Below are positions 1 through 7,715 of a stretch of DNA of 20,936 bases, in pieces. Each line of letters begins with the position of its first letter. Position 1 is the first letter of the stretch. This DNA comes from Gammaproteobacteria bacterium. GTDB lineage: Bacteria; Pseudomonadota; Gammaproteobacteria; Chromatiales; Chromatiaceae. A program made the translations under genes and the position numbers. The notes under the pieces are model-generated. The model was not told the origin of the DNA. It saw only the letters and a list, made by a program, of their open reading frames with translations, and ran no database searches. The stretch lies in the NCBI GenBank assembly GCA_030594925.1, contig JAUVEG010000003.1, forward strand, positions 1 through 20,936, read 5' to 3'.

Positions 1-19
1 AATCCCTCCTTCTCCGCCA
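1..19 (+). tRNA. 3' end of a tRNA gene, probably tRNA-Ser (cut by window edge)
   Basis: The first 19 nt read as the end of a tRNA: the last bases of the T-loop (AAT), a T-stem strand CCCTC, an acceptor strand CTTCTCC, discriminator G, and an encoded CCA at 17-19. The tail fits the bacterial tRNA-Ser consensus ending CTCCGCCA, but only the 3' end is inside the window. The anticodon cannot be read and other G73 tRNAs are possible. A second copy of the same 19 nt lies at 179-197 without a tRNA body. Confidence 0.55.
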
Positions 20-79
20 GATACTACAACTGCAATAAATCCCATATCCGTTATTGATCTATGAACCATTATTGGGCAG

Positions 80-187
80 GGAGGGATGAGAACCCGATAG
101 AGGGTTTGATCAAATCGCCCGGAGCGATTTGAACGCGCGCAGCGCGGCCCGCAGGGCGAAGGGCAGGAGGCCCGGAGTAATCCCTCC
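80..187 (+). ncRNA. Putative structured RNA between tRNA-tail copies
   Basis: The sequence folds as nested hairpins. An outer 8-bp stem pairs GGAGGGAT (80-87) with ATCCCTCC (180-187) from the second tRNA tail, mimicking a T-stem. Inside are a hairpin AACCC (91-95) with GGGTT (102-106) and a perfect 8-bp hairpin CAAATCGC (111-118) with GCGATTTG (124-131), then GC-rich complementary segments to about 175. It would be co-transcribed with the upstream tRNA. The rtT RNA analogy is inference from layout; no function can be read from sequence. Confidence 0.45.
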
Positions 188-297
188 TTCTCCGCCAGAT
201 ATTACATCTGCAACAAAATCCCATACCCGTTTTTATCCATAGACGGTCGCGATCACTATAAGATTCCGGATGCGGTGATTTTCAATAGAAGTACACT

Positions 298-507
298 CTA
301 ATGGTGGCGGTTCATCATCATCTCGTCAAACTGCCTATGCCAATCGACGCTTGTATACTCAGACTCAGATCTATTCAACACGCTCAGGGCGATGTCCAGC
401 GTTTGAATCGCCTCTTGTAACCGCTCCTTGAATGCCTCCAGGCCTTCAGCGTTGTCTGTGTGGGAAAAGATAGCGCGTTCAACCACATTAAATACCAAAT
501 CTGTCAT
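298..507 (-). CDS. Small hypothetical protein, 69 aa
   Basis: I do not recognise this protein. It starts with MTDLVFNVVERAIF, is rich in Glu, Leu and Ala, and probably forms mostly alpha-helix (residues about 20-48). The tail is Met/His-rich (EMMMNRHH). There is no signal peptide, membrane segment or cysteine motif. Its ATG overlaps the TGA of the upstream 50-codon gene by four bases (ATGA), which argues for a translated, coupled pair. It converges on the tRNA-tail repeats. A small two-gene module such as a toxin-antitoxin is possible on layout only; nothing in the residues identifies one. Confidence 0.5.
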   Translation of the reverse strand: MTDLVFNVVERAIFSHTDNAEGLEAFKERLQEAIQTLDIALSVLNRSESEYTSVDWHRQFDEMMMNRHH

Positions 508-656
508 GGCTTCAGCGTGTAGCGCGGATGAATCACATCTTTCCTGGAGTCAAGCACCTCCATGAACTGTTCGTCCAGCTCTCGCAGCCGATCAGGGATT
601 GTCTCACTAATCTCTACAATTGCCTGTTTGCATTTGCCATGCTCTGACATACCCAT
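504..656 (-). CDS. Small hypothetical protein, 50 aa, overlapping the next gene
   Basis: This short frame begins MGMSEHGKCKQAIVEI and ends HPRYTLKP before a TGA that overlaps the ATG of the following 69-aa gene. An AAGGTGG ribosome-binding site lies 4 nt before the ATG at 656. A second in-frame ATG at 650 would give 48 aa but is further from that site. The protein is highly charged, with a probable helix from about residue 18 to 38 and one cysteine. I recognise no family. The RBS and the four-base stop/start overlap are the main reasons to believe it. Confidence 0.5.
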   Translation of the reverse strand: MGMSEHGKCKQAIVEISETIPDRLRELDEQFMEVLDSRKDVIHPRYTLKP

Positions 657-1090
657 ATGCCCACCTTCTTCTTATTAACTGGATACCACTCACCTGAATT
701 TAACATAGCAGACTTTGACAAAATTTTATCGATATGAATCACGTAAAACAGGTTGAACAGGTTTTAACGGCAAATTTTCCGATGTGTGAATTTTGCAGGT
801 AAATGAGAAACTGCGCAGTGATCGCCTGCTGACTTATCGCCCGGTGCCCAATATTTTCTGAGGGAGTTTCGCTCCTTGTTCTCTTAACGCCCTGATATGA
901 CTTGATCATGCCTACATCATGTGCGACTCTTAAAATCTTCGATGCAGATTTTCGAAAAAGAGAAGAGAGCGGTTCACGGGGTGGGCGTCCGCATGGTTGC
1001 AACCGTTGTCGATGATAGCGTGCCCAACCCGGGAGCCTTCTGCGGAAATGTGATCGGAAAACCACGTAAATTTTTAAACAGGGGTACAAT
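657..1090. other. Intergenic stretch with no convincing gene
   Basis: These 434 bp separate the divergent small-gene pair (minus) and the cyclic-nucleotide-binding gene (plus), so promoters for both should lie here. A TTGACA hexamer is present at 715-720 on the plus strand, but no good -10 box sits 16-18 bp beyond it. Open frames on both strands give low-complexity, Arg/Ser-rich or family-less translations and look like chance. No tRNA or clear hairpin array was seen. Confidence 0.4.
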
Positions 1091-1540
1091 GTGGACATAC
1101 AAAAATTGGCGCAGAATCATCTCCTGAAGGGGTTGCAAGCGGGTCACCTGCAGTTGATCGAGAAGAGTGGAAAATCGATACAGGTTCCTCCGCACGAAAC
1201 GGTGATTTATGAAGATCGCCCCAATGAATACATCTATCTCATTGTCAGTGGATCGGTGAACGTGATGCTGCCGGACGCCTCGGGGCATACCGGCGTGCCT
1301 CTGGCTAATCTGAAACCCGGGGACTGTTTCGGGGAGTATTCGTTCGTCGATCACCAGCCGCCTAACACCCGTGTGCTGGTGGCCGAGCCGACGGAGTTGT
1401 TCCAGCTTCGCCATAGCGAGTTGGAGGCGCTGCTGGAGTCTAATCCCGCCATCGGGCACAAGATCTATCGAAATCTCCTGACCCACCTGGTCGATCGACT
1501 GCGCGACAGCAACGCCGAGTTGGAGATGTTTCGTGTATGA
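1091..1540 (+). CDS. Cyclic-nucleotide-binding (Crp-type sensor) domain protein
   Basis: This 149-aa protein is almost entirely one cNMP-binding beta-roll. The fold signature is VPPHETVIYEDRPNEYIYLI (31-50) followed by VSGSVNVML, and the phosphate-binding cassette has Gly81-Glu82 and Arg94, the residues that hold the ribose and cyclic phosphate in the family. A helical C-terminus (about 108-149) replaces the DNA-binding domain of CRP, so there is no HTH and no attached enzyme. The start is GTG at 1091 with AGGGG six bases upstream; the ATG at 1089 is out of frame. Proteins of this build probably act by binding a partner, here unidentified. The next gene is convergent, so it appears monocistronic. 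Confidence 0.85.
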   Translation: MDIQKLAQNHLLKGLQAGHLQLIEKSGKSIQVPPHETVIYEDRPNEYIYLIVSGSVNVMLPDASGHTGVPLANLKPGDCFGEYSFVDHQPPNTRVLVAEPTELFQLRHSELEALLESNPAIGHKIYRNLLTHLVDRLRDSNAELEMFRV

Positions 1541-1565
1541 GTGTAGTCTGCGTCTCTTTTCAATC

Positions 1566-1641
1566 GTGGTCAGATGACCACTCCCGGCGTTTGGAATTTG
1601 CACATACCGTAGAAGCTGTCTTGTGCCTGAATATACTCAGG
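1566..1641. terminator. Two small hairpins between convergent genes
   Basis: GTGGTC (1566-1571) pairs with GACCAC (1576-1581) around AGAT, and CCTGA (1626-1630) pairs with TCAGG (1637-1641). They sit between the ends of the cNMP-binding gene and the antiporter gene, where termination is expected. Neither is followed by a T-tract on either strand, so they are not classical intrinsic terminators. Confidence 0.2.
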
Positions 1642-3549
1642 TTACGGAATGATCTCCTCACGCTCGTGCCATTTTCCATCGATGCCCTCTCGTGATAGTC
1701 GGTAATCCTGCAGGGAGCCATCCATCGCCGAGGTGATCGGCTCGATCAGTTTCTGAGCACTATCCACACGGCTCATGTAAACAAAGTCGGCGCCGGCGTC
1801 GTACAGATGCGCGCTTTCTGCCAGCTCGATCGCGTTGGCAATGATCACGGCCTTGGGGTTCATGTAACGGACATCGCGCACCAGCCGCAGATTGCTGGTG
1901 CCTTTGAGTACATCATCCTGCACTGAAACAAGCACCACTCGCGCCTTGTCCACCCCTGCATGGTGCAGTGTCTCCGCATTCGCCAGGTCGCCGTAACGCA
2001 CCGTTGGTCCCAGCGCCGCAATATCTTCATGCAAATGCACATTGAAGTCCACCACCAGCATATTTTCCAGCAGCTTCGGGTCTTTCTGCTTGAGTTCGTA
2101 CAATAGGGAGGAGGCCAGTCGGTGGAATCCCAGCACCGCCAGGCTGTAATCTGCACTTTGCTCCTCGCCACTGCCGTCAGGAATCCTGAAACCCAGCCGA
2201 TCCAGCAGTGGTTGCAGGTGTTCATAGAGATCGTCCGCGTAACGGTACAGGGTCGGTGTTATGAGGGCGGTAAAAATGAAGGCGAAAATGGTGGCGCTGT
2301 TGAAAAACTCGTCCACATGGCCGAGCGCAAGGCCCGCATAGACGATGATTAGGGAAAACTCCGATACTTGTGCGAGACGCGTGGATGACACCATCGCATT
2401 GCGTCGATCCAGGCCGTTGAAGTAGAGCAGCGGGACAAATACGATGTAACGCACCAGGATTGCAGCCAATGCGAACAGCAGCGCCAGCAGCAGTACAGCC
2501 GGGCCATCCGGAACAGGAAGGCTTATCCCCAAACCGACAAAAAAGAGGATAACAAAAAAATCCTTGACCACTCCCACCTTGCTGATCACATCATTGCTGA
2601 AGGGGAGGCTGGCGATACTGGCGCCGGCAATCAGCGCGCTCATCCCGGGTCCGACGGCGATATGCGTGGAACTCCCCAATAACGCTGAGCTGAATATATC
2701 CAGGTTGGCGCCGAGAAAAACAATGCCGAAACACCAGCCTACGGCGCCTACCAGTATGAGTTCCGGAGAGGTGGCGATCCAGCGGAATATCACCGGTAGA
2801 AGATAGCGCGCAGCAACCACGCTCAGTGCAATCAACAAGGCGATGCCAACAAATGCACTGATAATGGGGCCAATGCGGGGATTTGAAAAATTTGGCTGCA
2901 GCGCAATCACGATGATTGCCCAGATGTCCTGGAAAATCAGCAGGCCAAGCGAAATACGCCCGGCTGTTGTATCCAGCTCAAAGGATTCCTGGAAGAGTTT
3001 CACCACAAGCAGGGTGGAAGATGCCGCCAGCACGATACCCATGTACAGTGGTGCAAAACCGCCTGCCAGCGCCGTCACGCCCAGACCGGCCAACAGCTTC
3101 GCCACGGCGAAACCGGCCAGAACGCTCAGGGGAAACTGCAGCAGGCCGGTGATAATGATGATGCGGCCGCTGGAAATGATCTTGCGAAAGTCGAGTTCCA
3201 GACCGATAACGAATAGCAACAGGACCAGGCCGAGTTCTGCGATGACCGGGATGTTCTCCAAATCCTCCATCAGCCCGGCGCCACCAGGTCCAGCGATGAA
3301 GCCCGCCACCAGAAAGGCCGCGATAGAGGGGATCTTGAGGCGATGAAACACTACAGCCAGGATTCCGGCAACCAGCAGGCTCATGCCAATATCATGCGCC
3401 AGAGGCGCGAGCGCGCCACCGCCGGCCATGGCTGTTCCAGGAAGCAGGAGCAGCAGAAAAAATCCGCTTAACGCCGCTGCCGGCCTCCTGGTGTTGATCG
3501 ATTGTTGCCTATTTGACTTTATGGAAGCCACCGCCTTCCAGCGTTGCAT
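1642..3549 (-). CDS. CPA2-family monovalent cation:proton antiporter with TrkA-N-like domain
   Basis: The protein has 635 aa. A signal-like hydrophobic segment (about 28-42, ending TAMA) is followed by a Na+/H+ exchanger-type membrane domain (about 50-445) with many hydrophobic helices, including RLKIPSIAAFLVAGFIAGP and the helix LVLLLFVIGLELDF. The cytoplasmic C-terminus (about 468-595) resembles the TrkA-N/RCK nucleotide-binding domain of KefB/KefC/YbaL. In that domain the usual GxGxxG loop reads GFHRLA (about 473-478), so two glycines are missing and NAD binding is doubtful. The role is inferred as inner-membrane K+ or Na+ exchange for H+; the ion cannot be read from sequence. The ATG at 3549 lies inside the upstream SYLF gene (41-bp overlap) with AAGGA about ten bases upstream. 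An ATG at 3429 would remove the signal-like segment. Confidence 0.88.
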   Translation of the reverse strand: MQRWKAVASIKSNRQQSINTRRPAAALSGFFLLLLLPGTAMAGGGALAPLAHDIGMSLLVAGILAVVFHRLKIPSIAAFLVAGFIAGPGGAGLMEDLENIPVIAELGLVLLLFVIGLELDFRKIISSGRIIIITGLLQFPLSVLAGFAVAKLLAGLGVTALAGGFAPLYMGIVLAASSTLLVVKLFQESFELDTTAGRISLGLLIFQDIWAIIVIALQPNFSNPRIGPIISAFVGIALLIALSVVAARYLLPVIFRWIATSPELILVGAVGWCFGIVFLGANLDIFSSALLGSSTHIAVGPGMSALIAGASIASLPFSNDVISKVGVVKDFFVILFFVGLGISLPVPDGPAVLLLALLFALAAILVRYIVFVPLLYFNGLDRRNAMVSSTRLAQVSEFSLIIVYAGLALGHVDEFFNSATIFAFIFTALITPTLYRYADDLYEHLQPLLDRLGFRIPDGSGEEQSADYSLAVLGFHRLASSLLYELKQKDPKLLENMLVVDFNVHLHEDIAALGPTVRYGDLANAETLHHAGVDKARVVLVSVQDDVLKGTSNLRLVRDVRYMNPKAVIIANAIELAESAHLYDAGADFVYMSRVDSAQKLIEPITSAMDGSLQDYRLSREGIDGKWHEREEIIP

Positions 3550-4069
3550 CCAGAATCAGTCCTTTTTCACCAAAGAGATAGGCAACAACCGCTTCTTTAA
3601 GGTTCTCTGTGTTGAGTTTGCCGCCAACACTCGCTTCTGCAACGGTCACTGATGCGTCAATGCCGATCTCCCACTTGCCTTGGCCCTTGGTGAATTTTTC
3701 CAGCGATGAAGTATCGTTGAAGACCATGATCATGGAATTTGATTCGTAGCCAAGCAGAAAACCGGCCTTGGCGGCGGTGTAGTTGTAGTAGCTGTCAGTT
3801 CTTCCACCGATCAGCAGTACGCAGTGGCCACGTCCGGCGCCAATGCCGAAGATGCCGCCTTTGCGCATTTTCGGGCAGACAAGAGCGCCTTTAGCGTGGT
3901 CGAGAATCTCCCTGGCGTGTGATTGCTCTTTCTCAAATGCCGAGATTGTCTCATGAACCTCAACATCCAGTGCGGCAGTGCTTTTTGCTTGAACCTGTGC
4001 TGTCATGCTCATGCCTAACGCTATAAGAGCGCCGCTCAGGCTTCTGCTGATCAATTGTGTAGATATCAT
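3509..4069 (-). CDS. SYLF-domain (Ysc84-like) lipid-binding exported protein
   Basis: This 186-aa protein has an N-terminal signal peptide (1-28, cleavage expected after AQVQA), so it probably acts in the periplasm or at a membrane face. The rest matches the SYLF/Ysc84 family, which binds phospholipids. Family landmarks are AKGALVCPKMRKGGIFGIG, then GRGHCVLLIGG, a repeated small-residue pattern around SVTVAEASVGG, and the ending YLFGEKGLILDATLEG. GAGGAAG lies about ten bases upstream of the ATG. The gene is behind its own promoter (4133-4160), and its 3' end overlaps the antiporter start, so the two are probably translationally coupled. The physiological role of bacterial members is poorly known. 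Confidence 0.87.
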   Translation of the reverse strand: MISTQLISRSLSGALIALGMSMTAQVQAKSTAALDVEVHETISAFEKEQSHAREILDHAKGALVCPKMRKGGIFGIGAGRGHCVLLIGGRTDSYYNYTAAKAGFLLGYESNSMIMVFNDTSSLEKFTKGQGKWEIGIDASVTVAEASVGGKLNTENLKEAVVAYLFGEKGLILDATLEGGGFHKVK

Positions 4070-4094
4070 CTCTCTTCTTCCTCGCTTGAAATAA

Positions 4095-4110
4095 GCCCTG
4101 TTTCCAGGGC
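4095..4110 (-). promoter_or_regulatory. Hairpin in the leader of the SYLF gene
   Basis: On the minus strand GCCCTG and CAGGGC form a 6-bp stem closed by GAAA, a GNRA tetraloop. It lies downstream of the predicted promoter and 26 nt before the ATG, so it would be in the 5' untranslated leader. It could stabilise the mRNA or affect initiation. Because it is downstream of the SYLF promoter and followed only by TTATTTC, I do not call it the acnA terminator. Confidence 0.3.
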
Positions 4111-4132
4111 GGAATTGTTTGTTGAGTTTGCG

Positions 4133-4160
4133 AGTATACCTGTAAGAGAAAGTTTCACAA
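4133..4160 (-). promoter_or_regulatory. Sigma70-like promoter for the SYLF-antiporter pair
   Basis: Read on the minus strand: -35 TTGTGA (4155-4160, 4 of 6 matches), a 16-bp spacer, and -10 TATACT (4133-4138, 5 of 6). This predicts a transcript starting about 57 nt before the ATG at 4069. It allows expression independent of acnA, which ends about 65 bp further upstream. Confidence 0.5.
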
Positions 4161-4224
4161 CAGGGTGTTCAGCTATTAGCTCAGGCTTGCTGGTGCGTGA
4201 GTTTTATCTCTGGGAGTGACTTCT

Positions 4225-6882
<2,658 letters not shown>

Positions 6883-6920
6883 GGGGATTTTGATGTCAGT
6901 AGAGGAATTTGCAGGGTGAG

Positions 6921-6929
6921 ACTATACCA
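6921..6929 (-). promoter_or_regulatory. Candidate extended -10 promoter of acnA
   Basis: The minus strand reads TGG followed by TATAGT (-10 at 6921-6926, TG at 6928-6929), about 40 nt before the ATG. The TG extension and 5 of 6 matches support a promoter. The -35 position 17 bp upstream matches poorly, which is typical of extended -10 promoters. Confidence 0.4.
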
Positions 6930-6965
6930 CAGAGCGTCTGAAATTCGCCTCTTTAGCCTGTTTTT

Positions 6966-7290
6966 TTAACCACAGATGAACACAGATTTACACAGATATT
7001 TTTGGCATCCTTCACCATGCCTTAAAAGTAGATTACACATTTCCCTGTCATCCCGAGGGAAGTGAAGTACGAAGCTTCCGCGTCCTGCTTACGCCCCTCA
7101 CCTACGACGTACAGGGATGTACAAGTGTCACGAGAGGGCAGGAAGTCCGGGGTGACCGTCCGTGTAGGCGAACGACGAGGGATCTTGACGCACGCAGCAC
7201 CAGGATCTCTCCTTCGTCGAGATGACAAACCGTAAACCGAAAATGAAGGATCTGTTTTACATCTTTTAATCTGTGTGAATCTGTGGTTAA
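6966..7290. repeat. Repeat element with 23-bp terminal inverted repeats (MITE-like, composite)
   Basis: The ends are inverted copies: TTAACCACAGAT plus ACACAGATT at 6966-6988, and the complement at 7268-7290, matching at 21 of 23 positions. Inside is a second inverted pair, TGTCATC (7046-7052) against GATGACA (7221-7227). There is also a 23-nt block at 7067-7089 that is repeated exactly at 19986-20008. No transposase or convincing ORF is present. The element fills most of the gap between acnA and pilE (6883-7299). Confidence 0.6.
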
Positions 7291-7299
7291 ACATTCCTC

Positions 7300-7713
7300 T
7301 CACCAGCATCGATCAACCGTTGCTGGCGGGCCTTTTTTGCCGGTTGATGTCAGCGTGAAGGATGGACACTTGCTGTCGTTGGCCTGGGCGCCGGTTGCTG
7401 TGGCGCTTAGGGTGTAACTTTGATTGTTATCAGACAATGTGACGGCCAGGCTGTAATAGCCGTGTTCGGTGTGAGACGAACCGGTGATGCGTGTCGGGGT
7501 GGCATCCTTGTAGGATGCGTCGTTGTTGGCGTAATAGCGCTCCATGCCTGCGGCAAAAGCCTGTAACTCCCTGCTGGCTTCGCCACGTCTTGCCTTGGTG
7601 ATGAATGATTGATAGCTGGGGTAGGCAAGGGTGGAGAGGATGGCTACGATCGCGATCGTGATGAGCAGTTCGATAAGGGTGAAAGCAGCGATGCTATAAC
7701 GGCTTTGATACAT
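7300..7713 (-). CDS. pilE: Type IV pilin PilE-like minor pilin
   Basis: The protein has 137 aa from the ATG at 7713, which sits two bases after the pilY1 stop with GGAG eight bases upstream. An ATG at 7737 would overlap pilY1 by 22 bp. The type III prepilin signal is short: YQSRYSIAA then FTLIELLITIAIVAIL, with Glu at +5 of the mature protein and a hydrophobic alpha1 helix. The residue before the cleavage site is Ala, not the usual Gly. Two C-terminal cysteines (SKCPSF and VDRCW) make the PilE-type disulfide loop. It is the last gene of the pilV-W-X-Y1-E cluster and should be processed by PilD and built into the inner-membrane priming complex or the pilus. Confidence 0.9.
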   Translation of the reverse strand: MYQSRYSIAAFTLIELLITIAIVAILSTLAYPSYQSFITKARRGEASRELQAFAAGMERYYANNDASYKDATPTRITGSSHTEHGYYSLAVTLSDNNQSYTLSATATGAQANDSKCPSFTLTSTGKKGPPATVDRCW

Positions 7714-7715
7714 CT

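Larger units (their letters stand above)
1..237 (+). repeat. Tandem repeat with tRNA 3' tail, period 178 bp (rtT-like)
   Basis: The segment starting at 1 (tRNA tail plus about 35-40 nt downstream) recurs at 179-232. The 19-nt tail and following G are identical. The downstream part is recognisably the same, with a few substitutions and one indel. The period is 178 bp, so one full unit and the start of a second are visible. As I recall it, E. coli tyrT is followed by 178-bp repeats that each carry a 19-bp copy of the tRNA-Tyr 3' end (rtT RNA). The layout here is the same, with a different tRNA tail. The core of the unit is strongly structured (see 80-187). I see no protein gene in 1-297. Confidence 0.7.

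Noticed and set aside
1..237. attL/attR pair of an integrated element at a tRNA gene
   Set aside because: The two tail copies are only 178 bp apart with no integrase or cargo between them, and the similarity continues 35-40 nt past the tail; a tandem rtT-like repeat fits better.
739..1098. 119-codon minus-strand frame upstream of the cNMP-binding gene
   Set aside because: The translation is Arg/Ser-rich with no domain, it lacks a good ribosome-binding site, and it overlaps the start region of a real plus-strand gene.
974..1603. 209-codon minus-strand frame over the cNMP-binding gene
   Set aside because: It is a shadow of the plus-strand gene, whose beta-roll motifs are clear.
4095..4110. 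Intrinsic terminator of acnA
   Set aside because: The hairpin lies downstream of the predicted SYLF promoter and lacks a T-tract, so a leader hairpin is more likely.
7022..7309. 95-codon minus-strand frame before pilE
   Set aside because: It lies almost wholly inside the repeat element with terminal inverted repeats and runs into pilE; there is no protein-like composition.
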